Positions 16,258 through 24,685 of a DNA stretch of 44,689 nt are shown piece after piece. The stretch covers positions 76,310-120,998 of the forward strand of contig DBWM01000055.1 in assembly GCA_002309015.1 (NCBI GenBank). Reading direction: 5' to 3'. How positions within the stretch are numbered: position 1 is the first letter of the stretch; each line of letters starts with the position of its first letter. Both the position numbers and the translations under genes were made by a program. Source of the stretch: Myxococcales bacterium UBA1238. GTDB lineage: Bacteria; Myxococcota_A; Bradymonadia; UBA7976; UBA1532. The notes below the pieces were generated by a model. That model saw only the letters and a program-made list of their open reading frames with translations. It searched no databases and was not told the DNA's origin.

Positions 16258-17594
16258 GCGACGATGAAATCACGCGCACGCATTTGGCGATGAGCTACGA
16301 AAGGCTGGCCGGACGCGAATACAGCCTTGAAGTCATCGAAGGTCCCGACAAAGGGCGCAGCTTAAAAACCCGCGCAAGGCTCATCCGCATCGGCACCAGC
16401 CCGGAATGCGATTTGGAACTCAATGACGAGACGGTCAGCCGCATCCACGCCCGCATCGAACTCGACAGCCTGGGGCACCGCATCATCGACGAAGATTCCA
16501 AAAACGGCACTTATATCAACAACTTACGCATCAAAGATCTCTATTTGCCCTCGCAGATTGCCCTGCGCATCGGCAACGACATCCTGCTCTATCAGCAAGG
16601 CCAGGAACAGGTCGAAATCGAACTCAGCCGCTCCAGCGAATATTATTCGATGATCGGCCAATCTCCGGCCATGAGAGAGATTTTCGCCGTTTTAGAGCGC
16701 GTCGCCCAAAGCGACATGACCATATTGGTTGAAGGCGAGACGGGCACGGGCAAGGAATTGGTGGCCGACGCCCTCCATCAGGGATCCAAGCGCCGGGGAC
16801 CGTTGGTCGTCTTCGATTGCTCTGCGGTCGCTCCCAATTTGATAGAATCTGAGCTGTTTGGCCATGTGAAGGGCGCATTTACAGGCGCAGCCCAAAGCCG
16901 GAAGGGTGCCTTTGAACGCGCGCAGGGTGGAACGCTTTTTCTCGATGAAATCGGGGAGTTACCGCTCGATCTGCAACCCAAGCTGCTGCGCGCACTGGAG
17001 CAGCGGGAAATCCGTCCCGTGGGCGGCGATCACCCCATCCGCGTCGACGCGCGCATCGTAGCGGCCACCAATCGCCATCTGCAGCAGGAAGTTGAGGATG
17101 GTCACTTTAGGCAGGATTTGTATTATCGTCTGGCGGTTTTGCGCATCGCGCTTCCCCCACTCCGACGCCGCACCGAAGACATCCCCCTGCTGGTCAATCA
17201 TTTCTTAAAAAACATCAAAGGCAAGGCGCCCCAGGTGGGCTACGAGACGATCGTCAAGCTTCAGCATTACGCCTGGCCCGGAAACGTGCGCGAACTCCGC
17301 AATTTTGTAGAGCGCGCGGCGGTGCTCGCCACCGAAGATCGCATCGAAACGCGTTTTTTGGTGCCTCCCACATTCGGCGAAACCACAACTGCGCCTGCAG
17401 CGAGCGGTGCACCGATCGACGTGAGCCTGCCCTTTAAAGACGCCAAGGCGCGCCTCATCGAAAACTTTGAGCGCGAATACTGGACCGAGCTTTTGAAGCA
17501 GACCGACGGCAACATCTCCGCCGCCGCCCGAAGCGCGGGGATCCATCGTAAGTCTGCAGAATATTTATTAAAAAAGCTCGATATACATTTCTAA
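16254..17594 (+). CDS. FHA-domain sigma-54-dependent transcription activator
   Basis: A 446-residue bacterial enhancer-binding protein. An N-terminal FHA domain (about 25-110; RIGTSPECD, VSRIHARI, SKNGTYINN) binds phosphothreonine peptides. The central AAA+ domain carries Walker A GETGTGKE near residue 161, the sigma-54-contacting GAFTGA at 207-212, Walker B TLFLDEIGELP and the second region of homology arginines. The C-terminus is a Fis-type helix-turn-helix (NISAAARSAGIHRKSAEYLLKKL). There is no response-regulator receiver domain, so input should come through the FHA domain, most simply from the kinase encoded directly upstream with an ATGA overlap. This arrangement is known from myxobacteria. 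Target promoters are not identified; I found no convincing -24/-12 site in the intergenic regions. Confidence 0.93.
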   Translation: MSDDEITRTHLAMSYERLAGREYSLEVIEGPDKGRSLKTRARLIRIGTSPECDLELNDETVSRIHARIELDSLGHRIIDEDSKNGTYINNLRIKDLYLPSQIALRIGNDILLYQQGQEQVEIELSRSSEYYSMIGQSPAMREIFAVLERVAQSDMTILVEGETGTGKELVADALHQGSKRRGPLVVFDCSAVAPNLIESELFGHVKGAFTGAAQSRKGAFERAQGGTLFLDEIGELPLDLQPKLLRALEQREIRPVGGDHPIRVDARIVAATNRHLQQEVEDGHFRQDLYYRLAVLRIALPPLRRRTEDIPLLVNHFLKNIKGKAPQVGYETIVKLQHYAWPGNVRELRNFVERAAVLATEDRIETRFLVPPTFGETTTAPAASGAPIDVSLPFKDAKARLIENFEREYWTELLKQTDGNISAAARSAGIHRKSAEYLLKKLDIHF

Positions 17595-17653
17595 ACATTC
17601 TCTCGCCAAACCTTACTCGCCCAACGCGCCCGATCGTGCCAAAATGACCGGTT

Positions 17654-18160
17654 ATGATGCGCGCACGAGTGATATTGAGCTTCTGTCTCCTTTATGCGGT
17701 GGCCTGCCAGCCCGAACGCGAATATTCGGGACTCTGGCAGCAAAAAGGCGGCGATTCTGCTGGTGACGGCTATGTTTACGAGCTGCACCTCGGTCGCTAC
17801 GGAGACAGCCTCTCGGGCATGGTCGTGCGCTATCTCGATCAAGGTGAAGGCTACAGTTACGAGCGCACCAGCGAATGCGGCTGTTTTTTAATCGAAGCCG
17901 GCCGCGTTCACGAAAATCACCTGCGATTTCAGCTCCATCGCCCCGATCTGCCTGGCCCCACCGAAGCCAAAAGCGAGAATCCCGCCTGCAGCCCCATCCC
18001 GACCGATCTCTGCCAGGAGCGTATTTTTGTTTTAAACGGCGATGATGAAGAATTGACGGGCCAGATTTTATGCAACTCGGATGATCCACAGCCCCTCAGG
18101 GTCACCTTTCATTCCGTTTTTGGCCGCACGCGCACCGTCTGCATTCAAGAGGAGGAGTGA
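17654..18160 (+). CDS. Small Cys-containing lipoprotein, unknown function
   Basis: A 168-residue protein with a lipoprotein signal ending YAVAC (lipidated Cys about residue 18). The mature part looks like a single beta-sandwich or lipocalin-like domain (YVYELHLGRYGDSLSGMVV) with three or more Cys pairs (CGC, NPAC, DLC, ILC, TVC). I do not recognise a family. Two ATGs occur in tandem (17654 and 17657). It lies 59 bases after the FHA regulator on the same strand, and its TGA overlaps the ATG of the next gene (TGATG), with GGAGGAG acting as that gene's ribosome-binding site inside this coding region. It may be a partner of the downstream outer-membrane protein. Confidence 0.78.
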   Translation: MMRARVILSFCLLYAVACQPEREYSGLWQQKGGDSAGDGYVYELHLGRYGDSLSGMVVRYLDQGEGYSYERTSECGCFLIEAGRVHENHLRFQLHRPDLPGPTEAKSENPACSPIPTDLCQERIFVLNGDDEELTGQILCNSDDPQPLRVTFHSVFGRTRTVCIQEEE

Positions 18161-19578
18161 TGTTTCTGCGTTGCCCCTCTGCATTCAAAATCGCCTTTTA
18201 TTTTGCGACGTTACCAGCGTTTACTTCGGCTCAGGAGAGCGATATCGAACGCTTGCGCATGCCCTTTTCGCCCGACGAAGAGCGCCCGCGCGTCATCATT
18301 TATCCGCTCATCGATCAGCGCTGCCTGGCCTCAGAAAAGCAGGAAGGCACCAATGCGCTGCCGCCGGAAGATCTCTCACTCTGGGCGGATTTTCTGAAAG
18401 AATTCAGTAAAAACAGCAACTTAAACATTTCTTTGCCCGAAGCGACCGTACAGAGCATCGAGCAAAACAAGCCCAATCGGCGTTCGCTGGACGCGATTCA
18501 AAAACTGGCCAACCGCGCTTACGCCGATTACCGCGAAGTGCGACTTGAAGAGGCCATCGAAGGCCTGCGCGATGCGGCCGACGGTTTTTATGCCATCGAA
18601 CATCATATCATAGCGCCCCGTGAAGTGGCCCGACTCACGCTCACCATGGGGCTCGCTTATTTGGAACTGGGGGATCAGGCCTCCGCTGCAAGCGCATTTC
18701 GAGAGGCCTTAAGCGTCGATCCCTGCTTACGATTGCGCGCCGGATACGATCACCCCAAAGCGGTGGAACTCTTTGAACGCATCCGCAGCGAGCTCGCCCA
18801 TCATCCCGAGGAACCCCTCGATTTTTCTACAAGATCGCCTTCTTCAAGCTTTCTGCTGCGCAGCCGCCTTTTGCCGGACGGGCATCTTTCCATCGTCATG
18901 CAATCGACCGCCGGCGTCAGCTTTGACCAAGCTTCCCAAAAACCTGGCAGCGCGAGTCGGCTCGCCAGCCGCCTGGCCACCTGCCTGCCCTTCACCTACA
19001 AGCGCAAGTCCCAGCAGAGCAAAAAGCATCTCTATCTCGACGGCGGCTTTGCCGATTTTGTTTTCACTGAGCGTCCCGTCGAAATGTTCAATAATGTGGG
19101 GATAGTAGCGAACGCAAGCTGGCTTTTGGACAAGCATGTGGGCCTGGACTTGCGGCTGGGGCTCTTCAACAGCTCGCGGGATCGCGAAGAAGATTTGAGG
19201 CAAGACATCCAGACCTTCCGCCTTGCACTGGGTCCCAGTTTTCAGATTTTATTTAATAAATTCAGGCTGTTCAGCGTCATCGGGCTCGAATTGGCCTCGA
19301 TGGGCAAAGTGATCACCACCGATAACGCCGCCTGCAAATATTTTTCACAAAACGATCCCATTCCCTCCAGCATTTGCGACCACGACGTCGATATCAGGCG
19401 CTCGGAAGGCTCCCTTCATATTGGCGCAAGCCTCGCCCTCGGATTCGCGCTCAACATCGGCAGCCGGCTTTACACAGGACTTCGCGCGGAAGCGGCCTGG
19501 TACAGCTACGAAACGGAGGAAAACGCGCTCGGCCTCCCCATTGGCGGGCAGCTCTTTTTAGGTTATCGCGTATTTTGA
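18160..19578 (+). CDS. TPR-domain outer-membrane beta-barrel protein
   Basis: A 472-residue exported protein. A signal peptide (about 1-24, ending TSAQ) is followed by a helical periplasmic domain. Its TPR signature (LGLAYLELGDQASAASAF type, residues about 165-190) runs into a DPCLRLRAGYDHPKAVELFE segment. The second half alternates amphipathic strands (HLYLDGGFADFVF, VGLDLRLGLFNSS, LFLGYRVF) and ends in Phe, as outer-membrane barrels do. The architecture matches the gene at 27240-28538. ATG 18160 is preferred over the GTG three bases earlier. The role is unknown; a transport or envelope-scaffold function is possible. It closes the run that starts with the TPR/kinase/FHA genes, so it may be part of that regulon. 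Confidence 0.78.
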   Translation: MFLRCPSAFKIAFYFATLPAFTSAQESDIERLRMPFSPDEERPRVIIYPLIDQRCLASEKQEGTNALPPEDLSLWADFLKEFSKNSNLNISLPEATVQSIEQNKPNRRSLDAIQKLANRAYADYREVRLEEAIEGLRDAADGFYAIEHHIIAPREVARLTLTMGLAYLELGDQASAASAFREALSVDPCLRLRAGYDHPKAVELFERIRSELAHHPEEPLDFSTRSPSSSFLLRSRLLPDGHLSIVMQSTAGVSFDQASQKPGSASRLASRLATCLPFTYKRKSQQSKKHLYLDGGFADFVFTERPVEMFNNVGIVANASWLLDKHVGLDLRLGLFNSSRDREEDLRQDIQTFRLALGPSFQILFNKFRLFSVIGLELASMGKVITTDNAACKYFSQNDPIPSSICDHDVDIRRSEGSLHIGASLALGFALNIGSRLYTGLRAEAAWYSYETEENALGLPIGGQLFLGYRVF

Positions 19579-19623
19579 TTGTAAAAACGGTGGGTTAAGA
19601 AGCTGGCTCGGTTGGATGACCGA

Positions 19624-20637
19624 TTACGGGGCGGGTGTAGTCGCTGTTTCGGCGTTTTCGGCAGGTTCAGGCAACGCTTTGCAGGTGCATTCGGTCACAG
19701 AAAGATGCTCTGTTTCTGCAGCCTTATGGGCCTTATCGCAATCCCTGCGGGTCTCGTATTTTTGTTCCTCGCCCTTGGCGGAATCAAAAATGAACCAATA
19801 TTCGCAGGGCAACTCGTTCATATCGATGACCTTGAGCAATCGATAATCTCCCGCCGCAGAATCCTTGGTCCAGAGATGCTCCGAGACGTGGAAGTCAAAA
19901 TCTTCGTAACCTGCCAGTTTTAATTCATATTTATCGATCTGGACGATATTGACATCGCTGATGTTGGTCGGCGTTTTCGCAGGATCACCGCAATGCTTGC
20001 TTTCAAGATCGCACATCATGCCGTCCGAGCAGGAAGCATCGTCCACGCATTCCGGAGCGCCGGGCTTAGGCGCCACAATGGGCTTGCCATTTTTGTAGAT
20101 CAAAGCCTGCGGCGGATCGGATTCGATGCGCATGATGCCGTAGCGCTTTTGCTTGGCCATCTGCTCTTCCAGCTGAGTCAGCCTGCGTTCTTCGAGGCGC
20201 GCACGGCGCAGATCCAGGGCTTCCTGATTGGAAATCGTGTAAAAATAATAGAATCCGGCTCCACCGACGCCCAGCATCAGAAGGATCAGGAAAAAGTTTA
20301 AAACTCCATGCGTTTTGCCCGAAGACCTGGCCACAGAAGAGAGATCGACCTCTGCGCCACCATGGGGCTTCAACAGCTCGATGGACTTTTGATAATATTC
20401 CTTTTGGGTCAGCACAGCTTCAGGTTTTGGAGCTTTTTTAGAAGGTTTCTGCTGACTTGCAGCTTTTTTGCGTTTCTTCTCAGATTTCTGATCAGCCGAG
20501 CGCGCTTCACGGTTTTCCTGCACATTTTCTTGCGCTTCCGCCGCCTCTGCTTTATGCCCAAGCCCCACTTCGGCAGCCAGTTGATCTAAAAGTTCATCGC
20601 TCGAAAGCGCATTCTGTTTTTCTTGATTCTCGGCCAT
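19624..20637 (-). CDS. Single-pass membrane protein with a PEGA-like domain carrying a Cys-rich insertion
   Basis: A 337-residue protein: an acidic then Lys-rich cytoplasmic tail (about 1-75, EKKRKKAASQ region), one membrane helix (VLNFFLILLMLGVGGAGFYYFY), a short coiled coil and an extracytoplasmic PEGA-like domain (GIMRIESDPPQALIYKNGKPI... YELKLAGYEDFDFHV). Between the two halves of that domain sits a four-Cys module (CVDDASCSDGMMCD...KHC) of the kind repeated in the large lipoprotein at 21742-23298. More Cys follow near the C-terminus (CTCK). PEGA domains are extracellular or periplasmic beta modules, often in kinases; no kinase is present here. It is divergent from the gene at 20855 and converges on the barrel gene at 18160. 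Function not known. Confidence 0.78.
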   Translation of the reverse strand: MAENQEKQNALSSDELLDQLAAEVGLGHKAEAAEAQENVQENREARSADQKSEKKRKKAASQQKPSKKAPKPEAVLTQKEYYQKSIELLKPHGGAEVDLSSVARSSGKTHGVLNFFLILLMLGVGGAGFYYFYTISNQEALDLRRARLEERRLTQLEEQMAKQKRYGIMRIESDPPQALIYKNGKPIVAPKPGAPECVDDASCSDGMMCDLESKHCGDPAKTPTNISDVNIVQIDKYELKLAGYEDFDFHVSEHLWTKDSAAGDYRLLKVIDMNELPCEYWFIFDSAKGEEQKYETRRDCDKAHKAAETEHLSVTECTCKALPEPAENAETATTPAP

Positions 20638-20795
20638 TCAAAACACTCGCGATGAGCCTCCCAAAACGGAAGCCCATAAAAAAAAGCGCACGTAGTATCC
20701 ACGATCTCAAAAATGGCTGCAATATTCCTGCGCGCTCGAAAAGTAAAGTGAAGTGATTTACACTGTTTTATGTTTTTGCGTTCTCTGATGGCTGC

Positions 20796-20824
20796 TTGAC
20801 GGTTGAAAGCTCAGACGGTATCAT
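20796..20824 (+). promoter_or_regulatory. Sigma-70-type promoter
   Basis: TTGACG (20796-20801), a 17-base spacer and TATCAT (20819-20824). Both boxes match consensus in most positions, and the spacing is ideal. Transcription would start near 20831, about 24 bases before the ATG of the gene at 20855. Confidence 0.7.
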
Positions 20825-20854
20825 CGGTCAGCTCATTAGCCGTCGGACGGAATC

Positions 20855-21682
20855 ATGGCCACAACGAACGCTCCCAACGATTCTAAAGCCTCTTCTCTCG
20901 GGCTCGATCTGCACGATCTCGTCGACTTCAGCAACGAAGATCCACTGCCACAGGAGGCTCAAAGCGCTGCAACTCCAGGCAGTTCAACAACCAATGAGCC
21001 CAAAGCGAGCAATACCTTCAGCGGTAAGGGTGACGCCCTTTTAGGCGATATTGCCGATATGATCGCCGCCGAAGGTCAGGCGGAAGCGGAAGCCATCGAA
21101 GCGGAGCGCAAAGCGAAAGAGGAAGCGGAGCGCAAAGCGAAAGAGGAAGAAGAAGCCGCCAAACGCGCTGAAGTGGAAGCCGGTCTTGCGGCCGAAAAAG
21201 CCCGTCAGGAAGCCGTAGAAGCGGAACGCCTCGCCATTGCCGAGCGCGCCCGACGCCGCGAACTGGGGTTGCCTGAAGAAGACGAAAAGCCCGCGCCTCC
21301 GCCAGAGCCAGCGCCCGCTCCGCCGCCTCCGCCCCAAAAGAATATTGCCCTCTATGTCGCCATTTGTTTTGGCGTGCTGTGCGTTTGCGCAACCGTTTTG
21401 ATTGCGGTCTGGTTCCTGAAGGCTCCACCGCCGGCACCGCCTCAGCCGCCAACCCCCATCACCGTTGTGACCACGCCTACGGTGCCCGTGCCCGTCGTTC
21501 CGGATGAGCCCGAGGATGCCGAAGTGGAAGAAGAGGATGCTGGCGATGCCGGAGAAGTCAAAGATGCCGGTCCCAAGAAGCCGATCCGCACCACAACGGG
21601 CAGAGGTGGTGGCGGCAAGCCGACAAAGCCGGGCGGCATTCAGCTGAACTTCGGCAAAGGCAAGGGCGGCATCACCTACTGA
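20855..21682 (+). CDS. Membrane protein with Ala/Glu/Lys coiled coil and proline-rich linkers
   Basis: A 275-residue protein of low complexity. The N-terminal 65 residues are acidic. Residues about 75-130 form a charged coiled coil built on A/E/K/R repeats. A proline-rich stretch then leads to one membrane helix (IALYVAICFGVLCVCATVLIAVWFL). The outer part is again Pro-rich and acidic and ends in a Gly-rich basic tail (GRGGGGKPTKPGG, GKGKGG). This layout recalls TolA- or TonB-like spanning proteins, but the topology is the reverse (long cytoplasmic part) and no TonB C-terminal domain is visible. Codon usage and the Asp/Glu/Ala bias are real-gene-like, and a strong promoter precedes it. It converges on the lipoprotein at 21742. 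Function unknown. Confidence 0.72.
   Translation: MATTNAPNDSKASSLGLDLHDLVDFSNEDPLPQEAQSAATPGSSTTNEPKASNTFSGKGDALLGDIADMIAAEGQAEAEAIEAERKAKEEAERKAKEEEEAAKRAEVEAGLAAEKARQEAVEAERLAIAERARRRELGLPEEDEKPAPPPEPAPAPPPPPQKNIALYVAICFGVLCVCATVLIAVWFLKAPPPAPPQPPTPITVVTTPTVPVPVVPDEPEDAEVEEEDAGDAGEVKDAGPKKPIRTTTGRGGGGKPTKPGGIQLNFGKGKGGITY
21101..21148. repeat. Perfect 24-base tandem duplication
   Basis: Two identical adjacent 24-base units (21101-21124 and 21125-21148), each encoding AERKAKEE, lie inside the coiled coil of the gene at 20855. Identity at silent positions points to a recent in-frame duplication that would lengthen the coil by eight residues. Confidence 0.9.
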
Positions 21683-21741
21683 TCCCTCCCCTTTCAGCCA
21701 TCCCTCTCCTTTCAGCCCTCCACCAAAAGCACTCTAACCCC

Positions 21742-23298
21742 TTACAAACACAAGCCAAACGCCCAGTCTTCCGCAAGATAGCAATCGCAATCAGCGCTGC
21801 TTTCCATACAAATTCTGATGCATTTCGAACCATCGCCCGCGTTGGCGCAAATGGCGTGATCTGCGCAATCCGATGAGCTCTGACAGCCGCCGCCTTCGCG
21901 AACCGTGCCCACAAAACCGCAAAGGCCTCCGTCCAAAGTCAGGCGATAAGGCCTGCAATGCGCGAGACCTGAGCAGCCATCTTCGCTCACCGAGCAGTCT
22001 ATTTCTGAACAAAATCCATAGGTTAGGTTTTCTGAAGAGTAGTCCACGCAAACGCGGTTGCCGCTGCAGTAAGGTTGAGAGGGATCACAGATGCGCGTGC
22101 AAACGCCGCGCTGATGCCCATTGGAATCCGGATCGAGCGGATCGTCGGGATCGTCGAGACAAAGCAAACCAACTCCGCAGGTGAGCCTGCGATCGGCCTC
22201 GCTTCGCCCCTTCACCTGTGCATCGCAGGCCCCGCCTTCCAAAACATCGCCCGCTTCAGCGCAATACCCCATGGAATCGTTGAAAGGAATGCAGCTGCCC
22301 GTCCATTGCGCCTGAGATCCCGCATTGCATCCGAAAAACAAAGTGCCGTTGTTCTGAGAGGCGCCGCAGAATTGATAATAGCACGCTTTTCCTGATTGAA
22401 ATTCGGTACATACACGATCGAGTGGGCAATCCTCGTCGTTTTCGCAGCGCCAGAGGCAATAGCCTCCGCCGGATGTCGTGGGGATGCAAATCTGTCGCCT
22501 CGCGTCGCAATCGCTGTTACCGCTGCAATCGGCCATCTCTTCGGGCACGCATCGCCCGGAATCGCAGGTCTCGCCCACCGCGCAGTGATAGTCGGTCACG
22601 CAACTGCCGTCCGCGCGCACGCACCGATGGTTCAGGCAGGTCTCGCCCTCCCTGCAATCGTAAATGCATTCGGGAATTGGTTCACAAGCTCCTGAATTTA
22701 CACATCTTTCTGACCTCTTGCAGCCCGTCACGTGGCAGTCAGGGAGGCAATAAGGCTCGCCCTGCTCCGTGATGCCCCGGCAGCTCCAGCCTGAACGGCA
22801 ATCGCCGCAGGCTTCTAAACAAACCTGTTCATTCTTCCAGAGAGCGCAGCGGCCGCCTGCGCATAAGTCATCGTTTTCACAGGTGATTTTGCAAAAGCCA
22901 TTGGGGTAGCCTACATCGATCACGCATCTGCCCGCCACGCATTGATCCTGAGACTGGCATGCAGCGCCCGGCAGCACCTGCTCGGTCTCACAGTCTCCCG
23001 TCGCGGAATTGCAGATTTTGCCCGCTTCGCAGCGCACAGCAAGGCAGAGGTCAGAAAGAGCGTCGTCGGTCGCCCCGGCCGAATCCTCTGTCGAGGCATC
23101 ATCTGTAGCGTCAATTTCAATTGTTACATCTACGGTTACGTCATTTTCAGCCGATACGTCCAATCTTTCAGCATCGATGCCCGATGCGTCAGCCGCAAGG
23201 TCGCTTTGGGCATCCAGAGCCGGAAAATCCTCTTTTTCTTCTTTTTCATCGGCGCAAGCCATCAGAGCCGCGGCCAGCATCAAAAAAACGAAGCGCAT
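21742..23298 (-). CDS. Large Cys-rich lipoprotein with repeated four-Cys modules
   Basis: A 518-residue lipoprotein: the signal MRFVFLMLAAALMAC gives a lipidated Cys at about residue 15. An Asp/Ala/Val-rich linker (about 20-85) follows, then roughly 430 residues with dozens of Cys. The recurrent pattern is C-x5-C-x2..5-C-x4..7-C, as in CVTDYHCAVGETCDSGRC or CQSSSDCADHAIC. Modules of this kind are common in myxobacterial surface proteins and are thought to be disulfide-stabilised spacers or binding units. No enzyme domain is visible. ATG 23298 is chosen because it starts the signal peptide, with GAGGG 9-10 bases upstream; GTG 23313 and ATG 23304 are alternatives. It is divergent from asd. A TATGAT in the intergenic region could be its -10 box, but no clear -35 was found. 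Confidence 0.83.
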   Translation of the reverse strand: MRFVFLMLAAALMACADEKEEKEDFPALDAQSDLAADASGIDAERLDVSAENDVTVDVTIEIDATDDASTEDSAGATDDALSDLCLAVRCEAGKICNSATGDCETEQVLPGAACQSQDQCVAGRCVIDVGYPNGFCKITCENDDLCAGGRCALWKNEQVCLEACGDCRSGWSCRGITEQGEPYCLPDCHVTGCKRSERCVNSGACEPIPECIYDCREGETCLNHRCVRADGSCVTDYHCAVGETCDSGRCVPEEMADCSGNSDCDARRQICIPTTSGGGYCLWRCENDEDCPLDRVCTEFQSGKACYYQFCGASQNNGTLFFGCNAGSQAQWTGSCIPFNDSMGYCAEAGDVLEGGACDAQVKGRSEADRRLTCGVGLLCLDDPDDPLDPDSNGHQRGVCTRICDPSQPYCSGNRVCVDYSSENLTYGFCSEIDCSVSEDGCSGLAHCRPYRLTLDGGLCGFVGTVREGGGCQSSSDCADHAICANAGDGSKCIRICMESSADCDCYLAEDWAFGLCL

Positions 23299-23409
23299 GC
23301 TCATCACCCTCACATCAAAAGATTGTGCGCATGCCCAGTCCCCAGGCGCAGAAGCAACGGGATTTCATCATTCAAAAAAGCAGCTTTTTATCATACCCAA
23401 ATTGCTGTG

Positions 23410-23438
23410 TTGACGATTGGATTCAAGGTTTCTATATG
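23410..23438 (+). promoter_or_regulatory. Sigma-70-type promoter of asd
   Basis: TTGACG (23410-23415), a 17-base spacer and TATATG (23433-23438). The start would be near 23445, giving a short leader with GAGGAG before the asd ATG at 23464. Confidence 0.72.
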
Positions 23439-23463
23439 CAAAGATCAGTTTGAGGAGAACGAT

Positions 23464-24492
23464 ATGAAACAGCATGGATTGGTCGTTGCGGTCGTCGGTG
23501 CAACCGGTGCCGTTGGACGCGAAATGGTGAGCATTTTAGAGGAATCGAGCCTCAATGTGGCGGAACTGATCCCTCTGGCATCGGAGCGCTCGCGCGGTGA
23601 ACATATTGAATTCAAAGGAGAATCCGTCGAAGTAGAGGTCCTCGAAGAGGATTCCTTTGCGGGGGTGGATTTGGCCCTCTTTTCGGCGGGCGGTGCGGTC
23701 AGCAAAAAATTTGCGCCCCTCGCTGTGGCCGCGGGCTGCACGGTGGTCGACAACACGAGCGCCTTCCGCATGGATCCCAACGTACCTCTGGTGATCCCCG
23801 AAGTGAACGCCGAAGCCTTAAAAGGGCATCACGGGCTCATCTCAAACCCCAACTGCTCCACCATTCAGATGGTGGTCGCGCTCGAACCTTTGCATCGCTG
23901 CTTTGGCCTTAAGCGCGTCGTCTGCTCAACCTATCAGTCCGCATCGGGAGCCGGCCAGCGCGCCCTGGACGAACTGCGGGATCAAACCGTCGACATCCTC
24001 AACTTCAAAGAGCCTAAGCACGAAAAATTCCCGAGGATTCTCGCATTCGACATTATTCCCCAAATTGGGAGTTTCTACGAAGACGGCATCAGCGAAGAAG
24101 AGCGCAAGATGATCCAGGAACCCAGAAAAATCATGGGGTTACCCGATCTTCAGGTGAGCGCCACCTGCGCGCGCGTGCCGGTCTTCATCTGCCACGCCGT
24201 TTCGGTCAATGCGGAATTCGAAAAAGATGTGGATTTAGAGCAGGCCAGGGATGCCCTCCGAGCCTTCCCGGGCGTCAAATTGTTCGACGGCGAAAACCCT
24301 TACGCGACCGCCCGCGATGTATCGGGTGAAAACGACGTTTACGTAGGCCGCCTGCGCCGCGATCCCTGCCGCAAGAACGCACTCGATTTTTGGGTGGTCG
24401 CCGACAACCTCCGCAAAGGCGCCGCCCTCAACAGCGTTCAAATTGCAGAAGCCCTGGTTCAGGCTGACATTTTGTCATTTAAGCGCAACTAA
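23464..24492 (+). CDS. asd: Aspartate-semialdehyde dehydrogenase
   Basis: Asd reduces aspartyl-4-phosphate to aspartate semialdehyde with NADPH, the branch point to lysine, diaminopimelate, threonine, methionine and homoserine. At 342 residues it has the family length. Visible motifs: the Rossmann GATGAVGREM near the N-terminus, SAGGAVSKKFAP, the catalytic Cys131 in NPNCST, the STYQSASGAG substrate loop and the RVPVFICHAVSVNAEF strand with the catalytic His. ATG 23464 follows GAGGAG and a good promoter. The frame stays open far upstream, but that extension is antisense to the Cys-rich lipoprotein and is not part of Asd. No other amino-acid biosynthesis gene is nearby, so it stands alone in its pathway here. 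Confidence 0.97.
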   Translation: MKQHGLVVAVVGATGAVGREMVSILEESSLNVAELIPLASERSRGEHIEFKGESVEVEVLEEDSFAGVDLALFSAGGAVSKKFAPLAVAAGCTVVDNTSAFRMDPNVPLVIPEVNAEALKGHHGLISNPNCSTIQMVVALEPLHRCFGLKRVVCSTYQSASGAGQRALDELRDQTVDILNFKEPKHEKFPRILAFDIIPQIGSFYEDGISEEERKMIQEPRKIMGLPDLQVSATCARVPVFICHAVSVNAEFEKDVDLEQARDALRAFPGVKLFDGENPYATARDVSGENDVYVGRLRRDPCRKNALDFWVVADNLRKGAALNSVQIAEALVQADILSFKRN

Positions 24493-24563
24493 AACGGACA
24501 GACTGTCACATTGAGCCTGCAAAAAAGAAAAGAGAGCGGGGCCTTTTGAAGAAAAACCAAAGC

Positions 24564-24592
24564 TTTTCAAATGCGCCCGTAATTTGTATAAG
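24564..24592 (+). promoter_or_regulatory. Probable sigma-70-type promoter
   Basis: TTTTCA (24564-24569), a 17-base spacer and TATAAG (24587-24592). It would start transcription near 24599 and place the hairpin at 24610-24648 inside the leader of the fused surface-protein gene. Confidence 0.5.
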
Positions 24593-24609
24593 CTCCCACA
24601 ACTTGGCGT

Positions 24610-24648
24610 CATCAGAAAACGGTCCGCCTTTTTAAGGCCGTTTTGATG
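24610..24648 (+). terminator. Imperfect hairpin: asd terminator or leader element
   Basis: CATC (AG) AAAACGG pairs with CCGTTTTGATG: 11 paired bases with a two-base bulge around a 15-base loop. The first T-run after it (TTTT) is two bases beyond the stem. It could end asd transcripts, 118 bases after the asd stop. The promoter call at 24564 would instead place it in the 5' leader of the next gene. Confidence 0.45.
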
Positions 24649-24685
24649 CGTTTTGCCTTTATTTGTTCCGGAGGACTTCATCCTC

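Noticed and set aside
22942..23463. N-terminal extension of the asd frame
   Set aside because: It is antisense to the Cys-rich lipoprotein and has no signal of translation. The promoter and ribosome-binding site sit directly before ATG 23464.
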